Shown: one piece after another, positions 11,382 to 24,363 of the stretch
Layout: every line of letters starts with the position of its first letter
How positions within the stretch are numbered: the first letter of the stretch is position 1
NCBI GenBank assembly: GCA_021234535.1
Contig: CM037833.1
Location: forward strand, 21,263,738 to 21,327,737
Length of the DNA: 64,000 bases
Reading direction: 5' to 3'
DNA from: Stichopus chloronotus
Lineage: Eukaryota > Echinodermata > Holothuroidea > Aspidochirotida > Stichopodidae
Position numbers and translations under genes: made by a program
The notes under the pieces: generated by a model
What the model was told of the DNA's origin: nothing
Database searches by the model: none
Seen by the model: only the letters and a program-made list of their open reading frames with translations

Positions 11382-11841
11382 TGTAGCGTTTCCGAGGCCT
11401 GATAGGCTTTATCCACTCCGGAGGTTCCCACGATGCCAGGTCGTGAATCAGTAGCTAGGCTACCAGATTCATAACCCAGAGAACAAGGTACTACAAAAGA
11501 ATACTCTGCGCACAAGTAATCTCTGTTTCGCTTGAACGCCCTGTACGGGACTTTAAAAGTATCTTTATTCAGTCTTCAGAATAGTATATGAATTCGATCA
11601 TGACATTGAGCATAAGTTTGAACACAATCTCTTTAAGTATTTACTAATAAAAACAATAATATTTACATGTAAACCATGCACACATGTCCGGTATGTGTTT
11701 TTACAATAGTTAAATGATTTTGTTCTACCCAAGTCTCTTAATTAGCTTTTAATTAAGCAATAATAACATTTAACTCAGGATTTTGAGCAGTTCTATCAGA
11801 AGCTTTCTCTACGGAGGCTTGTAAAGGCCATTTACGTTACA
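11382..11841 (-). repeat. 5' LTR of the gypsy element
   Basis: The promoter-bearing copy of the 460-bp LTR for the minus-strand transcript. An AATAAA polyadenylation signal is present on the minus strand (plus-strand tttatt at 11564-11569), and its twin lies in the 3' LTR. No perfect TATA box could be assigned with confidence. Confidence 0.95.
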
Positions 11842-12116
11842 GTATTTATTTATTTGTATGTATTGTATTTGTATGTACTTACTATTTATTTTTGTATTTA
11901 ATAGTATTTGTATTTGTAGAAATAAAAGTAGTAGTAGCAGCAGTCGTAGTACTGGTGTTTGCGGTAGTAACAGTAGTATAGTAGCAGCAGTGATGCAGTG
12001 TAATGAGTAGTAGAAGTCCAAATGTAGTAGAAGTAGCCTATAGTTCTTCTAGTATTAGTAACAGTGTAGCAGTTTTCAACAGAGGACATAACATCAATAA
12101 CCATAAAGTAGTAGCA
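11842..12116. repeat. Degenerate AGT/ATTT microsatellite, right half
   Basis: The continuation of the trinucleotide tract at 4318-4633, beginning with tattt/gtattt variants and returning to agt/agc triplets. It is the other side of the retrotransposon target site. Confidence 0.8.
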
Positions 12117-15100
12117 GCAAGAGCTAGTTATTTCATGCTACAAGTTTCATTCGACTATAGCTAATATGGCTATTACGAGTCAATTCAATATAAATGTAGT
12201 TTTACATGGAGGATTAAACGATCACAAATCAGGCTTCGGTGCATGATGGAAAGACCCACGGCTAAGAAGAATACTGCAAAGAAGAACCGAACTCGAAAGA
12301 CACACAAATATTCCTAAATGTTGTAAATTTACTTTTAACCGTTTACTTTCAACTAGTACCCTGTTTACTCAATCGTCTGCATGGACAACTATTTCCAAAC
12401 TGCGTGACAGGTAATTTTCACCCATAGCCATATTTGTAAGCATTGTCACTACACCATACTTTTTCATGCGAGCATATAAACCGTACGCATTTACTCATTT
12501 CAATCAATTCTACTCTCCCAAGTGTATCCATACAAACTGCCAAAAAAAAAAATGTAGCCACTATGTCGAGAGTGACTCAAAACATTATATTCAATTGTGA
12601 CTCAAAACATGTTCAATTTGGAAATGTAAAAACAAGGGATAGGGAACGCGGAAAGTGCTGATAATAATGTTAACATTGTTGGCATGCGGAAGGACTGACC
12701 TTATCATTCGAACAACCATCGCGTGAGAATTCTCGACGTCTGTTGTCCTAGCTAAAGAAAGGTGGACAATGAATCACACAATTTTCGAAACCAATGACAA
12801 TTATTATTGTTGTTATTGTTTGTCATCGTCAGTGTTTTAAGTAATAGTATCGCCGTGTTTACAGGGGATTTGTGGTTGCCCATCCAGGGAAATATTATTC
12901 TTCCTGGGATCAACTTCCTTTTAGTTTTTCCAACAGGCGGTTTCATAAATATGGTGTAACATTTCAATCAATGCACTATTTCAGTGATAGAGTATATATA
13001 ACGCGTAGTGCAAAGTAACCAAAACGATTTTTTTTTTCATTTTTATCAAATGGTAATTATGGCATCTCCTTGGCAAATATGGCAAAGATCACATGTTAGA
13101 TCAAATTTGATGGACCACAGTTAACAAAGTTTTTAAAACACTGTTTTTTGGGGTTTTTTTTTTTTTTTTTTTTTTTGCAGGGACATATTTTACCTTAAGG
13201 AAAGCAAAGGCAATTTTTTACATCGAAAACGTCAAATCTAGCGAATACATATTTGTGATTTTCCTTGAAAAGGTCTTTTTGCATATTGTGTTCTAGTGAT
13301 TGGAGACTGGTTGTGAAGCATGAATTCATGATGAGTCAAGTAGCTTGTGTGTGGCCATGTAAAATGTTCTCTCGTGGATATCTTTCACTGCCCACACTTC
13401 ACACCTCCCCCCTCCCCCCCCCTCCCGGAGATAACCAGTTTGATGGACATCACCTCCTAAAGCAGGAGACAACAAGAAGTGATTACAATACATTCTGAGT
13501 CCTCAGGCTCATTCCGCCGCCGTTATGAATAACACTGAGTTGTGATTCTTACAACCCAACAACGAGAAAAGTTCTGAACTACCTCCTTAAGGGATGGATG
13601 GGGTAACAATGGTATCAATGGTCACAAATCTATTCGTATAGTTCAAAACTTTGACAATTTGTCTCACTTTGTTTTAACCATGGAAACATTAAAGACCTAC
13701 CATTTCTGATGATAAAGAGAAATACCCGGGGGAAGGGGAATTTGTTCCTATAATCTAAAACCACGAAATGTATCACTTTGTTTTTATTTTTATATGTAGT
13801 TGGAAGATTCAGTACGACTTTCGCCATTTTCCCCCTTCCTTTTCTTTTCTTTTTTTTTTTTGTTCGACTTACTGATGTTAATCAACGATAGCCTCGTAAT
13901 CATCATACGATTGTTTACATTACAAATATTATTTCCCTTAAAGCATTATTCCGGGTATGTCGGCAATCATCGTTCGGCATGGGCAAATTTCGAAGACCTT
14001 TTAAGGGAAAACCATAAGCAAGCAACAGACAGTGAAAGATGTTGAGAGGGTTCTCACTGTTATTGTTTCTAACAGTTGCTGTGTCGGCTATTCCGTTGAG
14101 CTCTGCAGAATAAAATTGGTCTTCTTTTAAATTGTCTGCGACTACAGAATATGGTATCAGTGCCATCAGTTGAGTAGGCCTAGGTTGCTTGGCAGGCTGT
14201 TCGGCTGTAATCACTGCATCTGGGAGTAACACAAGTAATGTTGTAAGGTGCAATGTATACTCATTGCGCATTTGTAGCGAGTATACTCAACGTATACTCA
14301 CTACAAATGCTCAAACCCCTTTGAAAAGGTTCAAGAACCGAATTATCACTACGACACCTTCCATTTTCTAAAAAGAAATCTTAATCCCATTTAATCGTCC
14401 TTATTTTTCACATCATCCTCTTCTACAAAAAAAAAACTTATAAATGATAATTGAAAACATGACGAAACATTGTGACCCAATTTAGGCATTGTTCAAGAGA
14501 GTAAATAAATCCAGAGAATGCACATGTTCTGGTGTGAGATTTTAAAGGCAGTCACTCATCACCCCAGGCTATACTTCTCATCAAGGGATAGTAAGATTCT
14601 CGACTGGCTCTGCTTTTTGACTGACAGCAAATTTGAAAGATGCAGAGTGGCTCAAATTATACAGCATACATGGGGACCCATTGTTTTTATTACACATGTG
14701 GAGGAATTTCAGACAGGCTGGGGGACTGACTGGACCTCAGTGGTTGGGAGAATTGAAACTGCTTGGAACAATTAGTCTTTGTCTTTAAGCCTGTGTTATT
14801 ACTTAATTTGTTCAACAAATACTGTACCTTTACCACAATCTTCTACAAAAGGTTGGCGCCAATGAATTCATCGTTTACTAAAAAAAGTTTAGGTTTTGGC
14901 CAATCACGGTGATGCTTTCAATGAAAGATCTCATTTTGTCGATCTCACAGCTGATGCATCCTAAATGAAAATACAATTCAAAGTATCAATTGGATAAACT
15001 AACAATCTGTGCCCCCGTCACAGGGTGAGTGATTTTTTAGTAAACTGACTCTGAAAGGACAAAGGTGTCGATGTTATCTTGTTTGTTTTCTTTTTCGTTT

Positions 15101-16349
15101 TTGAAAGAGTTCAGGAGAGCCTGAGATTCCCAAAGCACTCTATAAAGAATTCACTCTCAGCTTTTTGGTGGGTCACATAGACGAGGATTTTGTGACTGTG
15201 ATGCGGTGATGCTGCTATAATCAGTAGATCAACGACAGGTCAATGACTTCATTAACAGCGCTGGGATGCAGTGATGTGGCGATGGTTTATTGCCTAAATA
15301 CCAGGGGACCAACAAACTGTTGATGACTTCACTTGTGTTATGTCCACGTGCAAATTGTGGTAAAGCAAAGTTCGATGAGAGCCTGTTAAGTACTTTAACA
15401 TGTCAGTCGCTGTATCGATGGATACCTTGTTTGAATGATCGAGAAAAAATGGGAAATAGCGAATGTTTTTGAAATCTGAAAACGTCATTTTCGTTGATGC
15501 GTAGTTCTGAACTGTTCGAAATCTGTGGAAATGAAATATTAAATGATAGTACCCTTTCTCCTTTTTTTTCCTACATTGCTTTTTAAATCAAAGTGTCTAC
15601 TATTATTACCTCAATTCAAAGATCATATATGTGCAAACGGTCATTGCTATACAGGCAGGCATTAAGCTGCCCACAATTAAAATATCAGAAAGCGAGACAT
15701 CAATCACGTTTCCACGTATTTAAGTTGACCGCATTTCCATACTCTCTCTCAAGTCGCATTCTGTCTCGACTTATTAACACAGCTATTCAACGAAAAAAAA
15801 AAACGATAAATTATTAGACAAATAAAAAATTCATGGTTGACGAGCTGTAGTCTGTTGTTTTTCTTTTTTTTTTTCTCCTGAAGTTTTGGACTTTATATCG
15901 GGCAAATCACGATATTGTATTGAAATGGAAGATGATGGTCCTTGATGCTTGAGATACTTTTAATCAAGATGATGTCGTACCCTCGTCTGGCATATGCTGG
16001 TATCTTCCTATAAGAGGTGTGACGTAGTCAGGTTTTACGAGATAAAATCACTATACCATCCAGTTACGAAACCTTGCGCGTTTGTAATTAGATACGCGAG
16101 AGTAGCCATGTATTTTAATTACGTGCCAAATTAACAATATAATATTAAACATAGATCTCATATTTAGCTTTTTTCACTTCAAATTAGCTCATGGAAAAAG
16201 ACGGGGTGACCGTCGTTGTTGATAACAATATTCTCTCTAAAATCATGTAATTGCTTTTCTTCGTATGCTATCACCGCTTGCATAAAAGGAATGCATATAA
16301 TTTAACACTCGGAGAGGGAGAATACAGTGTCATGGCGATCCTTTATATA
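12117..16349. other. Non-coding stretch, no gene recognised
   Basis: AT-rich sequence with poly-T (13146-13175) and C-rich (13405-13430) tracts. One dispersed repeat copy (14541-14710) lies inside. No frame with recognisable domain content was found. Confidence 0.5.
14541..14710 (+). repeat. Dispersed repeat family A, copy 1
   Basis: Shares with 38127-38290 the phrases tcatcacccca, attctc(g/a)act, agatgcagagt, agctca/ggctca, cagcataca and ttacaca, in the same order and orientation. The copies are clearly diverged. No terminal repeats were found, so the class (SINE, old DNA transposon or other) is unknown. Confidence 0.55.
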
Positions 16350-16421
16350 ACACTCTAAGTGTTGAAAATCAGCTTACACTTTCAAAGTGTTACATTTTGA
16401 ACACCTCATTTTTTAGAGTGT
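16350..16421. mobile_element. 72-bp TA-flanked miniature inverted-repeat element
   Basis: Begins acactctaa and ends ttagagtgt, a perfect 9-bp inverted repeat, with TA on both sides. Internal fragments (gtgttgaaaa, acactttcaaagtgtt) are also partly self-complementary. It resembles Tc1/mariner-type miniature elements only in target choice and size. Confidence 0.4.
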
Positions 16422-17479
16422 AATGTTGTATCGATACGGCAGTATTTTAGTTAACAGCGCAAATATTATTTCTATGCCACTGCTTGTGTCGTACCAATGA
16501 TAACTAATGACGACATCTCGTTACTATATGAAAAATGTCGTATATAAGATTACGGTTACTAGTAAAACAATATAAAGTAAAAAACCGCTGTGTCATAGAT
16601 CCTTCTTAAAGTCCTTTACTTCTTCGTCCTCTGGTTGATTACACATTAACACCTCAGGGGAAAAAGACATGCACACTGCTGCATCAACATCTAACAAAGT
16701 AATTTGAGTAGGTTTGCCATCAATGGAGCATTTGCTGATTCATTATTTCTGCATCGTGGACAGAATAAATGCCAAAACAGTGGAGGGTACAGATCAGGGT
16801 GACAAGTCTGATATCTGATCATACCCCACACCGCCTTTGATGTTATGAGGTATTTATGTAGAAATTGTAAGATGGACAGACACTGTATGCAATAATTAAG
16901 GACAATTCAAAGGCGCGTTGGACGAGAGACACCGTGATTACTTAGAATATAACTAGCAGGTAAGTGGATTGAGAGGCTGACCAGCTTCAGACTTAGGATC
17001 CGTCGAAACTTTACTAGAAATTTCTAGTTGGAAAACTTAATCAGCACACATTACTTTGAGAATTCGGACCCCCAAAAGTGTTGTGATTCACTTTGTGTGT
17101 GTGTGTGTATTTTCTTTTTTCTTTAATGTCAAAAACTTTAGAGCTATGGTTATACTTGGTACCGGTAGCTGACATCCGAATGATACTAGGTAGGCTTTAT
17201 CACTACACGTTCGTCTCGTCAAATTTGATAAGAAGATTGGTTAATTTTCTTTGTTCGGTTACACCATTTTTTTCTTAATTTCAAGTCTTGTAAAGATTTT
17301 CTGCATCAACGATTCTTTTTCTTCTCCAGATCATCACTCCCAGTCATGCATCTGAAAAAGCTATTAACACAACTGTCACAATTATTACCGGTCGTATTGT
17401 AACCTTCCCTATGGACACGATGTTAAATGAATTTGAGAAACGATGTGAGTCACTCTGTTCTGACATTGAACGAAAGGGA

Positions 17480-17800
17480 CTTGGGTTGTGGGTGACACCT
17501 ATGTTGTGACTCTTAAGCCCTGCACCTACATATACACATGCTTGGGCAATTGTGAGGTAACTGTGTTCAGCCCAGCACACACGGTGCTACAGGTCAATGG
17601 TAAACCCTGCACATGAATAGACACCTGTGATGTACCTGTATTATGGGTCAATATTAAAACCTCCTACACATGTATACGGTCACCTCTTACGCACCTCTGT
17701 TAAGTTATACTCAAATATATGGTCACCTGTGAGGCGCTGTCTTATGCTCTCTACACATGCATATATTGTCACCTTTGGGACAGCTTTGTTGTGTGTTCTG
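17480..17800 (+). repeat. Degenerate ~50-60-bp tandem repeat
   Basis: Roughly five diverged units share the phrases ctacacatg(t/c)ata, ggtcacctgtgaggc and ctgtgtt/ctgttaa. Unit length varies, so it is an old, decayed minisatellite. A spurious open frame crosses it on the minus strand. Confidence 0.45.
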
Positions 17801-17836
17801 TGTATCAGCACAATGTCTTCAAAAGGAGAATTTTGA

Positions 17837-19570
17837 AAGACCCCGGGTACCGTTATTTTGCACGTACAGGATTTATCTATATAACTGAGAGATAAGGCCT
17901 TTTAAATTCAGATTACCCTGTAACACGTCATGATTAAGAGATTAACTTCAGACACAGCCGGCTACCTGTGCCGTTTAAACATTTTCCGGTGACATTATTG
18001 GTTTTCCGGCTTCGTCGAGACGAGGTAATTTTTGACTGATGCGTTTTATGGGGCGAAAGTGATATTCTTTAAGACAATCAATGAATAATTGATGAGAAAA
18101 GGTCAGACATTCTAAATCATATTGCGGAAAAGTATGTAACAGCATTGTGTTAATTTCATCTTCAAAACCATATCGACATCTTCAAGTTCACACTTTGCCA
18201 TACTTACGAAAAAAAAATTGTATGACAATGTGTTTAGGTCGTATGATACATATAGGGTTTCGTATTAAGACATATAACACCGGAAATTAAAAGGTCGAAG
18301 TGTTATCTTGGACTGCACTCAAATGTGTTGTAACTGTTATAATACTCAAAAAATGCAAAACTAACGTGACTTGCAAACTTAATTCTTACATCCAACTATA
18401 TCAATACATCACTTCAGTTGCGTGAAGGATGTACTCCAAACTGATTACACACACACTTATACCCCACTAATCATCCCTCGTGTCCTAACCAATTCAACCG
18501 GCTAACCGTGTCAATCAGCCATCTGCCCGTCACAACCATCTTAGCAGGTTAAAAATTAGCCTACGTAGCACCTCTTATCCTATATGGGTGCCAATCACCC
18601 AGCCCCCCCCCCCCCCTCCACAGAGCCTTCCGACAACGGTCAAACATTTCTTTCACAGAGCCCAAAACGTGACCGGACTCAATATTGATGATCTACCAAG
18701 CTACGTGCGGTGGCAGTAGTGATTCTCTTTTGGAACTATCAACGAGGACAGACAGTTGTGACGTATAGCTCACATAACTGTTTGCCCTTTCATCTTTCAA
18801 AATCGTATGATAGACGGTCGTCAACATTCACACGCATACTTCATTTAAACATTTGATGAAATTTGACTGAACGACATTTCCCAATCTCTCAGTGGGCCGC
18901 ATTTCGCCCGTGAGAAGCAGGTTGGCCACCTCTGTTCTAGTTGATCATTTGCCAAGTAGACCTTTGAGACATTTCATTATCTTAGAGTCCACGTGGAAGC
19001 GGTTTGCGACACCGACAAATTTAATGCTTTTTGCGATCGTCCGGAAATCGATTAAACCCGTGGAGAGAGATGATGTATCGCTTTTAAAGCGACTTTTCAG
19101 TCATTCTGTAAAATTGACAGTGATGACCAGGGTATTGGATGGACAACGATAACCTCTCATTATGACCACGCTCTGATGGGGGGGGGGACTTGTTATGGGA
19201 AACAAATTACATATTGATTAAAATATCTCGCTATTGTTTTTTTCTTTTACAATGCCACAGATATTGTTGTTTTCTCGTTGTGGGTGACACTATAATTAAA
19301 CATGTATCTTGTGTATTCGTCCTTGAAAATTATACAATCACATTGTAACTAGATCACCATCAAGGAACTGATATAGGTTATTTTCTATGTACAGAGGCCA
19401 AAATCATCTTCAGCTATTCTACCCATTGTAGAATCAAGATTCCATAACTCTGAAATCGCCATCCCTTTGAAAAAAAAATAGCAGACGAGAGCGCCTTTGA
19501 TTTTAACTTGTTTTTGTGTGATGTATACTTGAAGGTATTACGGTAATAACAAAAAATAATTAAAGGTTAA
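17837..19570. other. Non-coding stretch with a poly-C tract and a possible hAT end
   Basis: No gene recognised. Contains a 15-base C run near 18602-18616 and a g-run near 19177-19186. The 17-mer at 18918-18934 reads CAGAGGTGGCCAACCTG on the minus strand, resembling hAT-type transposon termini; no partner end was found. Confidence 0.4.
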
Positions 19571-19680
19571 TTAAAGCTGTAGGATAATGCACGGGGTTAA
19601 TGCAAGCGATGCACGAGGGCGCAGCCCGAGTGCATCCAGCGATAGCATTAACCCCCGAGAGTGCATTATACTACAGTTAA
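19571..19680. mobile_element. 110-bp foldback element
   Basis: Left arm 19571-19603 (ttaaagctgtaggataatgc and on) pairs with the right arm 19645-19680 (gcattaacccc...ctacagttaa) with few mismatches. An inner stem gatgcac/gtgcatc flanks gagggcgcagcccgag. Palindromic miniature elements of this kind are usually non-autonomous DNA transposons. Confidence 0.6.
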
Positions 19681-20812
19681 TACACAGGTTTAAAGTTCGT
19701 TAACCTTGCTCATACATACCAACAAGATTTTGATAAAGAAGGACAAAAGAGAAAGGAATTTGGTTCTTTAAAAAAACGCATTTTTATTGAAAAGGAACCC
19801 CCAGAAAAGGTAAAAAAAAATTTACAACATGTCAACAATATTCGTGCGTGAAACGGAAACACTTAGACAAAGCGAATAACACTAACAATTGATATGGCAA
19901 CTATGCCTGCTTTAGTTAGTTCGCTAAGTAGTGCACTAATGTGTCCATGCTGTGGAGTATTAACTGCGCAGTGTGTACGTAACTGTGTGCTACAGAGCAG
20001 AGCGTTGTACAGCTACAGGGACTTACTGAATGTGATATTTGCCTACTAATTAGACTGATTTTGGATAAAGACAGTGGCAGGTTTATTGAACATACATCTC
20101 GAGAAAAGCTTGGACATGTTGATGTCTTATACTTTCAGTCCCAACAGCAGCGGTAAGTGGAACACTTGTTTTGTGCGGACCCTTATTTTCCTGTGAGTGT
20201 GAGAGTTCTCAGTAGTAGGCTAAGCAAAATTTCAGAACTAGGCCTAAGTTAGATCAACAAAGAAGAAGGATTGCACATGGCCAAAACGTTACAGGCAAAC
20301 ATGGCTGTAAGATCACTTTATTTTATCACTTAGTTTTTTCACCATACAGAGCCTACGCCTATCAATAGGCCTAAATTATTTGTGCTGTGGAGTTCTCTGT
20401 CCTTAAACCTTTACGATTTTATTGCAAAAGGGAATTGTTTTTGAACATTTCAGCAGAATTTGGCCAAGAAGGAAAGCTAATTCCGCTAAACTATCAAACT
20501 TTCAAAGGTGTTCAAAATACACTGAAGAAGCTAAGTTCACCCAACACAATTGTGATATTTAGGTAAAATTACCGCACGTCAGAAGAGCTACCACTGACAG
20601 TATACTGTGCTGTTGTTACGAAAATTTACGTACATTTATATTTTACTTTTGAGCAGGCTTAGGCCCTATGCGCAGCCTAGGCAACGTTAGATCTACGAAC
20701 TTCAAATCTTATGTTATTTCACTGGGAATATCACTAACACTGCATTACTTTGTTTTGTGTCAGATATAGCAGACTGAAAACACCCTGTCGATCTGCAGTT
20801 TTACTGTATTCA
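19681..20812. other. Non-coding stretch
   Basis: AT-rich, without a supported gene or repeat. Confidence 0.45.
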
Positions 20813-20878
20813 TCCGCAGGTGATTGACCGTGGTTTAACCAGTTTGGTTATCAGAGATAAACCCACGGTCACCTGACT
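20813..20878. repeat. Short foldback (hairpin) repeat
   Basis: caggtgattgaccgtggttta at the left is matched by taaacccacggtcacctg at the right around a ~20-base loop. The stem has one bulge. It could be a tiny MITE or a transcribed hairpin; nothing else is visible. Confidence 0.45.
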
Positions 20879-21107
20879 GAAGTGATCCAATAGGAGTTGA
20901 GGATTCTTTCCAAGTATGCATCCGTTATAACACATGAATTATTCAGTATGGTAGTATAATGCAAGAAAAAAAGCTGTGCCTAAATATGGAAAGGAAAGTT
21001 ACCTTGGGTACCCTACTCTAGTTCCTTGACATAAGTCCGCGTGTTTCTGATTACATGTGCTCATGTCAGTAGGGCAATTTGTGGGTTCACCAGCGATTGG
21101 AGTATAC

Positions 21108-21440
21108 ACTCATGCGTGAATGAATGAACGCATGGATGAATGGATGAGTGAGTGAGTGAGTGAATAAATGAATAGAGATGTGTGGCTGGATGAACTCATT
21201 TTTTCATGAATATGTCAATTATTAAATTGATAAATTCATTCACTCATTAATAAACTAACGCTGTGATGAATTAATAAGTAAAAAAATTAGTTCACTGAAT
21301 TGGTGATTCTCGAGTGAATAACATGAAAGAGCGAACGACTTGACGAACAGACGAACAAAGACAAGTACAGACAAACGGACAGACTGACAAACGAACGACG
21401 GACCGGAAGGACGGAACGAATCAATGAAGGAATGAATAAA
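21108..21440. repeat. Degenerate tetranucleotide microsatellite (GAAT/GAGT/GACG)
   Basis: Repeated gaat, ggat, gagt and later acga/acgg four-base units, with interruptions. Open frames across it are low complexity. Confidence 0.7.
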
Positions 21441-22194
21441 TGATCCTTGCATAATGCAGCGACCTATGCGCCGTCTACCTTTCCACTTACAAAAATAAGT
21501 ATGTAAATAGACCAACACACCTGACAAAAGCATTAGGTACGTTCAGGAATTATGACATCCACCATTATTGCGACACGTTACCACATACTAGTTGAGTTTC
21601 GGTGTTGTGGCCACCAATGATGACCCCATTCCCGGTAAAGATCTGTTTACTAAATTCTCCTGAAGTACGTTGTACTCTTGTTAACCTCGTCCGACGACCG
21701 AGTTCTGTATATTCGGTAGCTTTAAAGTACATTACAGTGTGCGCGCAAGTTTACCGCTCTCGTGTTTGACTTTTCAACCGCAATTAAACTGTTCACATCG
21801 AATGCACTGATTTCTTTGTTTTTCTCTTTTAAGGGGAAGGGGTGGAGAAAATATTGCCAAAAAGTGGGAAAAACATTTTTTTTTTATTTTTCCAACTCTA
21901 ATCCTTAGGGTCAACAGTGACGTGGTCTGGTGAGGCAGACATCCTGGACATATCGATTCGGTATCTTTCAAATGTCAACAGCGCCTCCTAAAATTTTGGG
22001 TAACTCAAAGAAGTGTGAAAGAGATGGATGTGTTACGTAATCCACTCAAATGATTACATGTCTGTACCATCGATAAATCGATAGGTCTGATCTTCAGTGT
22101 AATAATTCATTCTGATTTATGCAATACATAAAAAACAATTCTTGGCAAACATTTTCGTAAATCTCTTTGATTATCTATTTAAGTATTAGTGAAT

Positions 22195-22800
22195 TCGTTA
22201 CACTGTCTGTCTGTACGTCTGCCTATGCGTCTGTTTGTGCGTCGGCCTTTCCCTTTATAGATCAATATTTCAGTATACTATCGCTTGTGGCATTCGTTTT
22301 ACTGTCTTATCTTATACGTGTGAATATACTAGCAACTGTCAATATATCTATCCAGATGTATGTCTCTCTGTTTGTATTTGTCCATCCACATGTCTGCACC
22401 ACTATATCATTTTGTTTACTAACTTATACATTATAATAATATATCTGCCTCGCACTCTTTCTGTCTTTGTATATTCGCATATCCGTCTAGCTGTCCATCG
22501 TTTCGCGTCTTTCAACCTCTCTGTTTCTTTGTTTGCTTGTTTGTTTCCTTGCCTGCTCTGTCCATTTGTTTATTTATGCACGTCGACTACTCTACACATC
22601 TGTACATCCGTCTGTCTATTTGTCTGGTTTTGTGTCTGTCCTTCTGTCTAGCTTTGTTGCTGTGTCTGTTCTTTTGTTTTTTTATATGTGCCCTTATCCC
22701 CCTATATATCTATAAATGTTCTAATGTCCGTCTGTCTGTATGCTTTTACCATTTGACGTTTCGTCTCTATATCTTTCTGTCCGTCTTTCTACCAATCAGT
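22195..22800 (+). repeat. Degenerate TCTG/TGTC microsatellite
   Basis: A 600-bp stretch in which ctgtctgt, tttgt and ctatctat variants recur. It yields several overlapping Cys/Ser/Leu/Phe-rich open frames in all plus-strand registers (up to about 138 codons), which I treat as by-products of the repeat. Confidence 0.75.
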
Positions 22801-23269
22801 ATTTCTTTCTCCATAGGTAGCCCTTTCTCTGAAGCGTTCGACATCAATAGTATATGGTTTTGCTTTTCATACCAGCATTTGCAAGCTTCCAAAGCGAATA
22901 GTGTCACTGGGTTATACAATTGCTGCTCTCTCAAACTTTCCAATTAAAATGCTGGCGAAGTTCTCCTCTTTGATCGAATAATACCAAAGGGAAATGAAAC
23001 ATTAAAATAGGAACCATATTGACTTCCTCCAGCCGATATTAGTATCATTAGTATAATCCGACATTGCTGCCAGTCAGTCGGTGTGTTTTCACAACAACGT
23101 TGTTCATTGCACATATATATATATAATCACCATATATCATGAACTAATATGCACTTTCAACAAGGATGAGCGCTTTCCAAACAGCGCGAGGTTGATATGT
23201 ATTTATATCGTTGTATACTATGGGATATAATGATATACCCGTAAAGCAAGTCTATTGACCGTTTTTTTT

Positions 23270-23740
23270 TTCTTGACGTTGTGATGTTCTCGGTGTTGTT
23301 GATATTGTTGTTGTTAATATTGTTTTCGTGTTCTTGATATTGTCGTGGTTGTTGTTGTCTAATGATATTGTTGTTGTTGTTTTATTTTGATATTCATGAT
23401 GTTGTTAGTGGTGCTCATACTGTGGACGTTTTTGTTGATGTCATTAATATTGATTGATGCCATTGTTGTTTATATTTTTGTTATTGTTGATGTTATGTTT
23501 GTTAGTAGTTTATTGTTGATGACTTCTTTTTTGATGTTGTGCTTGTGAAGAATACTAAAAAATGATGCTTTTGTTGATCTCATTGTTGTTAGTATTCATC
23601 CCATTATCAATGTTATTGCTGTGAATGTTTTGTCGTTGTTGTTTTTGTTGTTGTTGTTGTTTTTGTTGTTGTTGTTTTTGTTACTATTATTAATATTGAG
23701 TCTGATGTTTTCATTATTGTTGACGTAATTGTTGTTTATA
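23270..23740 (+). repeat. Degenerate TTG trinucleotide microsatellite
   Basis: gttgttgtt runs separated by gatatt and attattg variants. Best-preserved part 23636-23680. Confidence 0.75.
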
Positions 23741-24229
23741 TCCATGTTGTTCCTCATTTTTTTGTTTTCATTTTTGTTAGAAGCTTCTTTACTTCAGTAC
23801 TTGTGAAATAACGAGCTTTGAAACTTGGGGTTCATTATGAGGCTGAAAATTTTGACGACTAACGCAAGTGGTTAGGCCTATATGTGTAACTACCGACCTA
23901 CAGAATGTTGTTTGTCCTTTTTGTTGTTTCGTGTTCCCAGCGAGGGCTTGTAATGTTCGGCGTTTGTTCAAACCTCTTAAATATCTTCTTTCAGTAAAAA
24001 ATGTTCTTCTTTTTTTAGTGAATCTAAGGTTTCATCACCAACAACCAGATTAAAATCCCTACAAAATATATCGATAACGATGAACAATCTGAATTGGCGG
24101 CATAGCGTGACAGTCGGTTGCTACGAATACTTATTAAAATGATACAATTTTCGAATGTTCCTGAAATTTCCTGAAAATAACAACGGTACATTGCATTATA
24201 AAAAATGTTTAATATTTTCTTTAAAAGAC

Positions 24230-24363
24230 ATCAGAAACACCGGTAAAGATGTCTCAGGCACACTTCAAAAAGAGAATGGATCTGTGATCATGAACATTAG
24301 TCGGACCAAGGAGAAACTGATTTTGCAGTCAACTGTCGTCGATGATGGTGAAGCCATCAGATG
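24230..24363 (+). CDS. Weak exon candidate, unidentified
   Basis: A plus-strand frame that opens at an ATG at 24155 becomes protein-like only after an acceptor-like ttttctttaaaag. It encodes a polar stretch containing NTGKDVSGTLQKENG and ends at a TGA. A poor donor (GATG|GTGAAG) precedes the stop. It may belong with 24557-24691. No family is recognised and the call could be chance. Confidence 0.2.

Larger units (their letters stand above)
4634..11841 (-). mobile_element. Complete Ty3/gypsy LTR retrotransposon
   Basis: A 7.2-kb element read on the minus strand: LTR, primer-binding site, leader, gag, pol (protease, reverse transcriptase, RNase H, integrase), a 0.7-kb non-coding 3' part, polypurine tract, LTR. 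Both LTRs are 460 bp, start TGTAGCG and end CGTTACA on the plus strand, and read as identical by eye. The 4-bp target duplication is GTAT (4630-4633 and 11842-11845), or 5-bp AGTAT if the terminal A is shared. The order RT, RNase H, integrase places it in Ty3/gypsy, not Ty1/copia. No env frame was found. Both long frames are open. Identical LTRs and intact frames imply a recent insertion that may still be mobile; that last point is inference. Confidence 0.97.

Noticed and set aside
18892..19152. 86-codon plus-strand frame after a ctctcag site
   Set aside because: It begins inside the hAT-like terminal sequence, so repeat-derived; no domain recognised.
22167..22947. Hydrophobic, Cys-rich open frames that look membrane-like
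   Set aside because: They coincide with a degenerate TCTG microsatellite and overlap in several registers.
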